This document shows positions 25,351 through 36,325 of a stretch of DNA of 64,000 bases, piece after piece. This stretch comes from Solea solea (Eukaryota > Chordata > Actinopteri > Pleuronectiformes > Soleidae): NCBI RefSeq assembly GCF_958295425.1, contig NC_081144.1, forward strand, positions 26,365,327 to 26,429,326. Reading direction: 5' to 3'. Below the pieces are notes generated by a model. That model was not told the origin of the DNA, did no database searches, and saw only the letters and a list, made by a program, of their open reading frames with translations. Position 1 is the stretch's first letter. The number at the start of each line of letters is the position of its first letter. A program made the position numbers and the translations under genes.

Positions 25351-25481
25351 GTAACGTTTGAAATACCTTGTGTAAGCTTGGCACAGCTGCGTGGTGTTGT
25401 TGTTTGTATTGTTGTTGTTTTTTAACAGATTTAGCAGATTTAACACCATGTTAAACGTTTTCTGGTGTTGTTTTCAGCAGA

Positions 25482-25856
25482 ATGGCGGAGGACGAGGATG
25501 AGACGGGCTTCGAGGAGGAGTTGGACGACGGTTCCGGCGGCGTCGATGTCGGCCACGGCAGGAGGAAGAGGCTCTTCTCCAAGGAGCTCCGGTGCATGAT
25601 GTACGGCTTCGGGGACGACCAGAACCCGTACACGGAGTCCGTGGACATTCTGGAGGATCTGGTGATCGAGTTCATCACCGAGATGACCCACAAGGCCATG
25701 TCCATAGGGCGACAGGGCCGTGTCCAGGTGGAGGACATTGTTTTCCTCATTCGCAAGGACCCGAGGAAGTTTGCCCGAGTCAAAGACCTGCTGACCATGA
25801 ACGAGGAGCTCAAGAGGGCGAGGAAAGCCTTCGACGAGGCCAACTATGGCTCCTGA
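25482..25856 (+). CDS. taf13: TATA-box binding protein associated factor 13
   Basis: Histone-fold subunit of TFIID (pairs with TAF11) in RNA polymerase II initiation. The 124-aa product has the family's usual length. An acidic N-terminus (EDEDETGFEEELDD) is followed by the near-invariant histone fold from about residue 30: RKRLFSKELRCMMYGFGDDQ, VDILEDLVIEFITEMTHKAM, RVQVEDIVFLIRKDPRKFAR and a C-terminus ending FDEANYGS. The coding region is a single exon. The intron before it (25351-25477) ends in a tandem acceptor (CAGCAG) three to five bases before the ATG, so two 5' UTR forms differing by three bases are likely. A poly(A) signal sits at 26101. It lies head-to-head with slc35c2 and tail-to-tail with the first tnnc2. 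The lack of coding introns is discussed as a finding. Confidence 0.97.
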   Translation: MAEDEDETGFEEELDDGSGGVDVGHGRRKRLFSKELRCMMYGFGDDQNPYTESVDILEDLVIEFITEMTHKAMSIGRQGRVQVEDIVFLIRKDPRKFARVKDLLTMNEELKRARKAFDEANYGS

Positions 25857-26100
25857 ACTCATCCACCCGTGTCACTCCTCCACATTCACCTGTTATTCTG
25901 TGTTCAAGCTCGTTCACACTTGAGTTTCTGCCCTTAGTCCTTATATTTTGACGGGAGTGAGTGACCTGTATAATGTTAATGTGTGAAAGAGTTGTTATGA
26001 TGTCTGGGACTGTCTATATCAAAGGAATATAGACAGGAATTTAGTTTTAAAGGCCTCTTGTTAGTCTATAATGTATGTGAAGTTATTTTCATCTGACTAA

Positions 26101-26106
26101 AATAAA
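26101..26106 (+). terminator. taf13 polyadenylation signal
   Basis: AATAAA 245 bases after the taf13 stop codon, the first canonical signal on this strand. Confidence 0.6.
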
Positions 26107-26534
26107 AAGAAAATAATTCTGCATCAGTTTGTTTATTAATCACCAGGATCTGTGTCAGCTCTACAGAGACCATTTTTTACCACATTGTTTTTACAGTATA
26201 GCCCAGAGTTTTCAAGCTAACTGGTGTCAGGCTGCAGCTAACGGATTATTTTCACAATTGATTTAATCAGTTCATCATTTGGTCGATACATTATTTACTT
26301 GTTTGGTCCAGAAAAAGTTGAATAAAGTTGATTAGATGTTTCCTAGAACATTGAAATGATGATTCTAATAGATTAAGAAGGATGCACTCTGCACTGTTTT
26401 GTGCCCTTTGAACATTCACAAGGCCGTCATGTGTTCATCAGTTTCCCAGAAAATCCCAACGTAATTCCACTGAGTCAAAGACAAAACTACCCAAGCTCGA
26501 AACACAAATGGACAAAAAGAAGAAACAAACAGAT

Positions 26535-26608
26535 TTTATTGATATTCCTCAACACAAAAAGTGTTTTCTTTTTTTTTATACACAGACCATAAATATGATT
26601 CATTTATT
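26535..26608 (-). terminator. Polyadenylation signals for the first tnnc2 gene
   Basis: Two AATAAA words on the minus strand (at 26603-26608 and 26535-26540) about 500-570 bases past the stop codon of the tnnc2 gene at 27104. Which is used cannot be told from the sequence. Confidence 0.4.
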
Positions 26609-27103
26609 CTGTTATTCAAGCAAATGACCTTTTTACAGTGAAGGTGGTTGGATTGAATTGGTCTAAGCAGCAGGTAACGAGGCTGCTGTTCTATCTAGAC
26701 TACATCTAGATCAGAGCTTCACCAGCAGAGCCGGGAGGGAGGGGGCGGGGGGTTGTTTTGTCGCCGATGACACGCAACGCCATGCATTTACTGCAAAGTG
26801 AAAAATCCCCGTTTGTCGTCTTTCCTTTCGACAGTGTCGCACGCACAAACGTGCTGATGGGGAGAAGAGTGTAGCTGAGCCTGCGACCCCAACCTCCACA
26901 GCTGGGTGCCCGAGCTGTCTGTTGAGGATCTCTACAAGGATGGAGAAGAGAGGCGGTGAACCAGGTGGACAGGATGGAGGAGGACGGTGTGTGGGTGTGT
27001 GTACATGTGTGGTGTAGAGGGAGAGGATTTAGTGGGTGTGTTTGGGAGGGGGCTTCACAGGGAGGAAGAGAAGGAGGAGGAATGTCCATGAGTCTTTCTG
27101 GTT

Positions 27104-27291
27104 TTACTGCACATTCTCCATCATCTTGAGGAATTCTGGAGAAGGAAAAGGAGACGGGACAACATGTCAGTGTTGATGACACATTTTGAACCACCATAGT
27201 GTTGCTTAAAGTCCAAATGTAAGAATAACGTCTACACTGACATAAAATCATCTTATAATATATACATATATATACACACACATATATATAT

Positions 27292-27347
<56 letters not shown>

Positions 27348-30300
27348 TATGTATGTGTATATATTCGTATATATACATATACATAATAAAACATAAATAA
27401 ACATTAGCCAACTAATTGGTTGGGGCCAACTGGGCCAATATTTTCCATTTTCAAATTTCTTCTTTTTTTTTACTGTTTCACACATATATTATTATTAAGA
27501 TTATACTTTTTTTATTCAACATACACCAAGACGTTAATGTAGATTGGAGAGAGAGAGCAATAATGTTGTTCTATAACTGGTTACTGAAGTTACTGAACTT
27601 GTTTTAGACAAAAGGAGCCAAGAAAATCGGCATCGATCCTGCAAAAACCTCTAATCATCATCATCATCATCGTCCTTGTCATGTTGCGCGTGCACATACC
27701 GTCAAAGTCCAGCATGCCGTCGTTGTTCTTGTCTCCGTCTTTGAGCAGCTCGTCGATCTCATCCTCTGAGATGTTCTCACCGGTGCTGCGGATGATCAGG
27801 GCGAACTCCTCTCTGTCGATGTAACCGTCGGCGTTCCTGTTTACAACAACAACAACAACACACAGGCCCGTGAAACACTGTAAACACAAACAATCAGGAT
27901 ATAATTATAATGATGATGATGATGATGATGATGCAGTGTCTTACTTGTCGAACACACGGAAACACTCTGCCAACTCTTCCTCGCTCTTGCCGGCCTGGTC
28001 CTCCTTCAGCAGCCTCACCATCATGACCAAGAACTCCTCGAAGTCGATGGAACCGCTACCTGAAGGTTCAACCAGAGGCCAGTGTTGTAAACCTCGTTCA
28101 CACCCATTCACGCGCTGCAACGTGGGGTTAAGTGTCTTTGCTCAAGGACACATAGTATAGACTAGCAGGGCCAGGAATTGAACCTCACCCTAGTGTTAAT
28201 ACTTTTACTTCTAAAAGTTAAGCACATTTTATATCTTTATAAAATGTAATATTACTTAATATTTATATTACTTAATATTTACTTAAGTAATATTATTAAA
28301 AAAAGTGACTTCATCTTTAAAGATACTTGTACTTTTATTCGAGTATCCATTTGTAGTCCTGTGGCGCTCGTCTTTTTACGCACGGTTTTACGCACGAGCC
28401 ACATTCAGAGGAGACGCAGAAATGAAGTGAAAACAACTTCATCAGCACATGTGCACACTTCTGAAGTGTCATTTAAAGTCGGAGCAGCTTCTATTTGTAC
28501 GTGTTTGATGCAGTTTTGTTTGTACTTGCTTGCGCGTAAAAACCTGTTTTGTTGTTAAACACTCACCGTCCTCATCGACCTCCTCGATGATCTCCTCCAG
28601 CTCCTCTCTTGTCGGGTTCTGGCCCAGCATCCTCATCACGGTTCCCAACTCCTTGGTGCTGATGTCACCGCCACCGTCGGTGTCGAACATGTCGAAGGCG
28701 GCTTTGAACTCTGCGCGAGACAAGAGACGCCCGTCAAAATCCCGGCGACAAATCAAACCTTACACTCGCCATGAAGACACTTTCATGATAGGAGGGCGCT
28801 ACCATGGTGATACTGCTAATAATACACGTGTAGGAGCTAGAATGTAAGTTCAATTTCCTCCTTTATTTTTCTAAATTCACCCTTTATTTATTAACTTTGC
28901 TTATGAATCATTAGTCAGGAATACACGTTCAATTGATTAATTACTCAATACAATAATTAAATGAAACAATAAAATTGACTGTACTCAGTTTTGCCAGATA
29001 TTTGTCAGCAGTTTTGTTTTTTTAAAGCTTCTACGTGTAAGTGTCATCATGGAGAATTCACCCATCCCAGTGACGTCACATGATCATATTATTAGGAATT
29101 TTTTTTAATGATTAAATTACTTTCATTCATTACTATGGTTTTACACATGAGTTATACAGTTAAAGGCCAAATCATTTGTGGCTTTTTCTACTCAGTATTT
29201 GATATATTTTATATGTTATAGTTGCTACAATATGAATAAATGAGCCTGTATGTCACAAATCTACAACTGTGTGAAGGATTTGGGAGCAAATAATCCCACA
29301 TTATCTGCTTTTTCTGGAATATTCATTCAAAAAAATTGCAGGAAATGGAGGCGAATGTCATCCAGGGGCGTAATCATTATTTAAAGGGGCAGGGGGGTGG
29401 AGCAGAAGGGGTGGGGCGGGGTTTGGTTACTTTACTCACCAGCCAGCATTTCCTCGCTCAGGTAGGAGCGGGCCTCTTGTTGGGCGTCAGTCTGGAATAA
29501 AAAACATGGACAATGATCGTCATTCACTCAGATTATAGTCCAGTTTAACCCATTCATGAACAGTTTGTGTGGTATGTATTTTTTAGATTACATTAGACTA
29601 AATCTGTGTTTTTTGACACCGCACTGGTGGATTTCACTGTGGAATAAAAAAAAACATAAAAACAAAATTGAAATGATTTTGTTAAAATAAATCATTTTAA
29701 ATGATACTATTATACTGTGTATGTACTTGTATGTATTTACTTGCTGTAAATATTCCAATCAACAAAATATCACACGTTTCCCACAGATCATTACAGTCCG
29801 CAGTTATTGTTATTTTTATTGACTTATTATATGTATTTAGTGTTGTGGATGTTTGTGCTGAAACTCTAAACTAAATGTGTCAGTTGTGTGTGTGATGCCG
29901 CGGGCCGCATTCCAACAGGTTTCCTGTGGCCGTGGGTGAAAATGAGTGCGGGCTATTTCAGGCTCAACACATTAGGGGCTTGGCTGTATAAGGCCTGCAG
30001 ACATGCAATCCCTGAGAATTTGTCACTCAAGCAGAATCCACAGCTGACTGACTGACTGACGCCCGCCCTGCTGACAGAAAAATAAACCACCCCACCTGAA
30101 GTTTCTACACAGGATGAAGAACCTTTTCTAAATATAACTGTAGCTGCTTCATAGATGATTCAATGAAGACGTGTCAAAAACATTTGAAGGAAGCCAATTA
30201 GATAATATTAACATCACAAACAGGAAAATAAAACATGCAAAGTTATTGGATTGAATGCATTCAAACATCTCAAACATCTATGAAATATACTTATATATAA

Positions 30301-30382
30301 ATAATGTCTGCTCTGGCCTCAACGTTTTCAACTTCCTCAATTATTCCAAACCTCATTTTGCACGAGCGACTGTTCTTACCAT
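27104..30382 (-). CDS. tnnc2: Troponin C, fast skeletal muscle type (tandem copy A)
   Basis: Calcium sensor of the troponin complex on the thin filament of fast muscle; calcium in the N-lobe relieves inhibition by troponin I. Six coding exons join in phase: 30382-30380, 29491-29440, 28710-28567, 28059-27945, 27836-27700, 27135-27104 (483 bases, 160 aa, exactly the usual length). The first coding exon holds only the ATG. The four EF-hand loops lie at 28-39 ([12 protein letters not shown]), 64-75 ([12 protein letters not shown]), 104-115 ([12 protein letters not shown]) and 140-151 ([12 protein letters not shown]). All have acidic residues at loop positions 1 and 12, so all four should bind calcium, which separates it from cardiac troponin C with its dead loop I. 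It ends [10 protein letters not shown] second copy with the same exon plan lies upstream at 32877-41137. Confidence 0.96.
27258..27392. repeat. (AT)n/TATATACA microsatellite
   Basis: Alternating AT with CACACA and TATACATG islands, in the last intron of tnnc2 copy A. Confidence 0.95.
28075..28195. mobile_element. Fragment of a teleost interspersed repeat
   Basis: TTCACACCCATTCACGCGCT, GGGGTTAAGTGTCTTTGCTC, AAGGACACATAG and GGGCCAGGAATTGAACCTCA form a series of words common in fish repeats. Lies just outside the exon starting at 28059 of tnnc2 copy A. The class is not certain. Confidence 0.5.
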
Positions 30383-30654
30383 GTTTGCGGGTTAGCTCTT
30401 CCCCCCCAAAATATCCAAGGATAAAAGAAAACAGCCCAAAGGAGTGGTCAATCCGCGTGCACCCGGACAGAGAGACTAGACGTCAAGTGAGGGTTCACAG
30501 ACACTTTAAACGGGGGAGCCAGGTCCCGCCCCCTGACTCTCACAGGCCTCCAGATTTAGTATCCTGAACTTTTAGGGTTCTGGGGCCAGGGCAAGCCAAT
30601 CACACTTTGAAGAGGAACGCTCTGGGTTTCTCCAAGTCACAAAAGTTAAGAATG

Positions 30655-30675
30655 TGGAAGAAGAAGAAGAAGAAG

Positions 30676-30706
<31 letters not shown>
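30655..30706. repeat. (GAA)n microsatellite upstream of tnnc2 copy A
   Basis: About 16 perfect GAA/AAG units some 270 bases upstream of the copy A start codon. In gene sense it is (TTC)n. Confidence 0.95.
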
Positions 30707-30708
<2 letters not shown>

Positions 30709-31593
30709 AGTGCGGGTTTTAGAAGAGAAGGAGGGAAAATGTGCGGCCGAGGAGAGAAACATGGAGAGAGACGTAAATGAAGCAATGAGTTGAAAAATGC
30801 ACAAGATATGTCACTCTGTCTCTGTCACCTGGTTCGTTCAATCACTCTGACACACTGTGAACACATTTATATTTAAAAAGAGACGCATATTTTACCTTAT
30901 GTCTTAAAATTAAAGGGTCATTTAAATTTAAAACACACACAAACTGTGATTTTCTTTCATGCGAAGTGTCCATTTCTTTAAATGAACACGAGGGGACTCT
31001 GGAAATGGCCCCTGAGTCTCAGAAACTATGTTAAAATGGACCAACGACAAAGAAAAGGAGTACACCTTGGATCTTGTCTGGGCCCATTGTTGTTTTTACA
31101 TTTAGGGGCCAAGGATTTTAAAGTAATATGTTTGTGATGGTGGTGTTTCAATGTGCAATTTAAAACCAAGACAAGAATTCTTCAGGGCTGGTCCCACCAT
31201 GAGTCCACCTCCACCCTTATAGCCGTGTCCCTGAATAGCAGGCAGATTTTAGGGTTGAGGGGGGTGAAAGTATTCCCATGATGCCACTAATCTGTCACAA
31301 CTTAACACAACCTGATGCTCCTTATAAGGCGGGCAGTTCCTGAAGGCGGAGGATGGCGGCGGGCGGTGACAGACGAGGATAGGAGGAAGTGGGACGTAGC
31401 AGAGAGCGGCCGTCATGGAGTAAAGGGGAGGGATGTTGGTGTTTGAGAGGTGGTGGGGGGGCCATTGCAGGCTATAAACCCAGAGGGAAAAAGTGGGTGA
31501 GCTGCGTTTTTCCAACTCATCCGCTCTGTTTCCAGCCTCTAGTGCCGTCTGTTAGTTAGTGGCTGCTCGGCTTCAAACCTCTCCTCTCCTTCA

Positions 31594-31963
31594 CCACTGG
31601 GGGGCAGCGATTTCCGAGCCGGGAGAGGAGACTGCTGCTGCGTGAAGATCAAGCACAGAGCGAGAGCTGACGTGGATCACGCCTGCGAATTTCTGCACGT
31701 TTTAATAGTTCTCGACTCGAGTTTTCAGGGAAGTCGTTGGTGCAATGGAAGGAAGGATCTGTGGCTCTGGGACAGGGAGAACGGCGCCCTCTAGTGGAGG
31801 AAATGTGCGTGTGTGCTTGTTTGTGTCCACTGAGACAGGGACATGACACGATACAAACAAAAACAAACAATCGGTTAATTGCGGGGAATTTTTCATCATG
31901 ATTGGGATAACTGTGAATGGAGAACATACGATACAGTTATCTGTCAGTGCCACAAGGGGGCGA
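31594..31963. promoter_or_regulatory. Cluster of three CTCF-like motifs between the tnnc2 genes
   Basis: CCACTGGGGGGCAG (31594-31607, plus), CCACTAGAGGGCGC (31784-31797, minus, a full match to the core consensus) and CCACAAGGGGGCGA (31950-31963, plus). They lie between the 5' end of copy A and the 3' end of copy B. Binding is inferred from motif match only. Confidence 0.4.
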
Positions 31964-32470
31964 CTGCAGCTATTTTTTTTATAGTCATTCCAGGATCTTG
32001 TAATTCATTATTATTTAATATAGTTTCTAAAAAAATATACTTAGTGATACGTTTTTGTCACATTTTGTAAAACATATTTTTCTAACTTTACAACATTTTG
32101 TAACATGTTTTGTTAACGTCAGTAAAGTTTTTGTAACATTAGGTCATCTGTAAGCTTTCAGGGAAACAAATGCACTAACATGGACGTTTTTATTTTTTTG
32201 TAACCTTAATAAAATGTTGTTGTAACATTACAACATTTGTTTAATAACATCATTACTTTTTTTTTTGCATCTTTTCTGAAAGCTTACAGACACAAAGGGA
32301 AAGAAAATAGATCACAGAAACCTTGACGAAATGATCATTAAATATTGTGTGTGTGTGTGTGTGTGTTTCTGAGATTGACAGATTGACAGACAGACACAGG
32401 ACGTGTCGGGACATGCACACGGTGGAATAATTGCAATCGAGATGAACAATTAGCAGAAGGAGAGAGTTGA

Positions 32471-32476
32471 TTTATT
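32471..32476 (-). terminator. Polyadenylation signal for tnnc2 copy B
   Basis: AATAAA on the minus strand about 400 bases past the copy B stop codon. Confidence 0.5.
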
Positions 32477-32876
32477 TAGAAAGCACATCAGAGGGTGGAG
32501 GAAAGGGTGCAGGTCTGAGCAGCAGGGGGGATTATGGGGGTTTGTGGGGTGTAGCATTTCTGAAGCAGCAGCAGCAGCTGCCCCGAGGACAGCTGGGGGT
32601 GGGCCACGCAAGACACCGGGGGCGAGCGAGGGGAGAAAGTGCCCTCGTCTTAAATGGTTTGAGCGGATATTTATAGATATCGCCACCAAGTCCTGGGACT
32701 TCTTCTTCATATGAGACGGGGAAGAGGGGTCGGGTGGGCGGGGGGGTAAATGCATGTGTCCATGTGTGTCCATCTCAGAAACCACATCATATTTATTAGA
32801 TTTCCAGTGTTTTGGGAGTTTTGCTTTACATTCTCTCCAAGGACGAGGCGGTCAGAGGAATGTAGAGCTGCTCTCG

Positions 32877-34060
32877 TTACTGCACGTTCTCCATCATCTT
32901 CAGAAACTCTGCAGAGAGACAGAGACAGAGACAGTGAATATCAGGCAACCAACACACAGCACCACCACCGTCACACAGGTTAATGAATGAGGGGGTGAAA
33001 GGGTGAATGGCTGAATGACTCCACAGGAACAGAGAAATGTGGTCTTTCTCTCCAGGTGACAAGAACAAGAACAAGAACAAGAACAAGAACAAGAAGATAA
33101 CTCAAGTGCAGAGTTCCTGGGAAGTCCTCACAGACCACTTCCATGTTAACCACGCCCACTTCAAATTACTGGCCAATCACACAATAGTTGTAGGACACCA
33201 CACAAGAAATAAACGTTCTGCCCAGATGACGTGTCAAGGACAAGAACAAATGTGTCCTCATCCACTGGTAACTGAGGGCAGACGTGAGGCTAAATCGAGA
33301 GCAACGGAAACAATGGAGCCAGTTTGGCAGGCGACAGGTGTTAAATAATCCAATTAATGACGGCTGAGTTCCATTTTTATCACTGTCGCACGAAACTGAA
33401 CAGAGCCATCGTTAATGTGATTAGTCTGCAACATTAAGGGTGTTTTTCTGCCATTTCCTGTCAAAATGGCTGCAAATGCTGTGGAAAATAAACATCACCT
33501 AAAGTGCAGTGTGGAATAAAGCCAGTAGGTGGCAGCAGAGGTGAGGCACGTGTGTTACATTTGTTTTTCTGATCCATTCTGAATAAGACGTGATCACTAT
33601 TCAAAATAACTTGTGTATCATGAGGTTGTCCAATCCAATCCAACTTTATTTATAAAGCACTTAAAAGACAACAACCGAGACAAAGCACTGTACTCCAGAG
33701 ATAAATAAAACAAATCAAATATAGAAACATAAGAGCTCATAGACCTCAGAACTAACAGCAAAACATACAATAAAACTGTAAAAAGGATAAAAATCTACGT
33801 CTCATACTGGGTTTTAAGAGGTTGTAGAGTCTGGGGTCAACGCTGGGGTCAACGCTGGGGTCAACGCTGGGGTCAACGCTGTGTCCTGACTCTAAAGCTC
33901 GCTCATAAACAGCTCATACGTTTATTGTTGCGTAATCTGAACAAGAAACTAATTTAGAAATAGACACGGGTTTCCCAAACTGCAAAAGCAAATAACAAGT
34001 GGATAGAATTTCACTCGCAGGTCACATGAATGAACCGACACCACGTCCAATCAAAGCTCG

Positions 34061-34096
<36 letters not shown>

Positions 34097-36277
34097 CCGT
34101 CTAAGATTTTTAACACAACAGGTACAATCTCAACAAAAACAGTTTGTCTGTTTTATTGAATCTTTTCTTATTTTCTCTTTTATCCGCTAGCACTTGTCAC
34201 TTATATTTGAATGGCTTACAGGGAATTGTGAAGGTTTGCAGCAAAGAACTGCACCAGGTGTCAGAACCAGGTCTCTTGTCTGACCCCACTCAGGAACTCG
34301 GACACTGGGAAGTGTGTTACTTCCGTCTTTTCCACTTGTTAAACTCTCTCCTCGACAGCAGAAAACAGACTTACCGTCAAAATCAATCTTTCCATCTTTG
34401 TTATTGTCTGACTCTCCAAACATCTCGTCGATATCTTCCTCGGTGACCGGCTCTCCGGTGAGTTGCAGGATGTATCCGAACTCCTCCCGGTCAACGAAAC
34501 CGTCTCCGTTCCTATGGAAACAGAAGAAAGAAAGAAAAAAGCCAATATAAATGTCACACGGTGGAGAAACAATAAATATTTAATTTATTTAGTTAGACCT
34601 CCTGATGGACTCATGTATTGAAACATGTAATCCACTCACTCTCCCACACCAAAGTCTGTACAGTAGAGAAAATCAGTGTTTTTGTCTCACAGTGACACAG
34701 GAGCTGCTGCTCTGCTGCTGCTCCATACTCTACCTTTGTGTCACTTAGGTAAATCCAAGTTTAAAAGACTGTTTATGCTCGTATACCCCCTCAAAAATGC
34801 CCGCAAAGCCACGGAATAATAATAATAATCTGAAGGGAAACAATAGATTCCTCGCTGTTTCAGCCCCTGATTAAAAAGACAGAAGTGGGAGGGCAGTGGG
34901 AGGGAGGGAGGGAGGGCAGTGGGAGGGAGGGCATGACATGCAACATGGATTCTTTGTCGTACTTGTCAAAGATACGGAAGCACTCAGAGAGCTCGTCTTC
35001 AGTCTTTCCAGCCTGGTCCTCCTTCAACTGCTGCACCATCATCACCAGGAACTCCTCAAAGTCAATGGTTCCACTGCCTGAGGAGATGAACACATGAACA
35101 CATGAGGAGGTGACAGGTGAACACATGAGGAGGTGACAGGTGAACACATGAGGAGGCGACAGATGAACACATGAGGAGGTGACAGGTGAACACATGAGGA
35201 GGTAACAGATGAACACATGAGGAGGTGACAGGTGAACACATGAGGAGGTAACAAGTGAACACATGAGAGGCGACAGATGAACACATGAGGAGATGACAGG
35301 TGAACACATGAAGGAGGTGACAGGTGAACACATGAGGAGGTGACAGGTGAACACATGAGGAGGCGACAGATGAACACATGAGGAGGTGACAGGTGAACAC
35401 ATGAGGAGGTGATGGGTGAACACATGAGGAGATGACGGGTGAACACATGAGGAGGTAACAGATGAACACATGAGGAGGTGACAGGTGAACACATGAGGAG
35501 GTAACAAGTGAACACATGAGGAGGCGACAGATGAACACATGAGGAGATGACAGGTGAACACATGAAGGAGGTGACAGGTGAACACATGAGGAGGTGACAG
35601 GTGAACACATGAAGGAGCGACAGGTGAACACATGAGGAGGTGACAGGTGAACACATGAAGGAGGTGACAGGTGAACACATGAGGTGACAGGTGAACACAT
35701 GAGGAGGTGACAGGTGAACACATGAGGAGATGACGGGTGAACACATGAGGAGGTAACAAGTGAACACATGAGGAGATGACGGGTGAACACATGAGGAGGT
35801 AACAAGTGAACACATGAGGAGGCGACAGATGAACACATGAGGAGATGACAGGTGAACACATGAAGGAGGTGACAGGTGAACACATGAGGAGGTGACAGGT
35901 GAACCGATGAGGAGGTGACAGGTGAGCACATGAGGAGATGACAGGTGAACACATGAGGAGGCGACAGATGAACACATGAGGAGATGACAGGTGAACACAT
36001 GAAGGAGGTGACAGGTGAACACATGAGGAGGTGACAGGTGAACCGATGAGGAGGTGACAGGTGAGCACATGAGGAGATGACAGGTGAACACATGAGGAGA
36101 TGACAGGTGAACACATGAAGGAGCGACAGGTGAACACATGAGGTGACAGAGAACACATTATGGAGGCGAGAGGTGAACACATGAGGTGACAGATAAACAC
36201 ATGAGGAGGGCAGTGAGATGGAGATTCTCCTCAGCTGTGTAAAGCCTTGACATATGCTGTATAAGTCTGAATTATTA

Positions 36278-36325
<48 letters not shown>

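Noticed and set aside
31700..31970. Overlapping minus-strand frames of about 90 codons between the tnnc2 genes
   Set aside because: Short, overlapping in different frames and without recognisable protein features.
34860..36200. Three long overlapping minus-strand reading frames (365-446 codons) full of [12 protein letters not shown] repeats
   Set aside because: They translate the 23-bp minisatellite. The unit has no stop codon and is not a multiple of three, so opening one frame opens all. The only real coding part is the troponin exon at 34963-35077.
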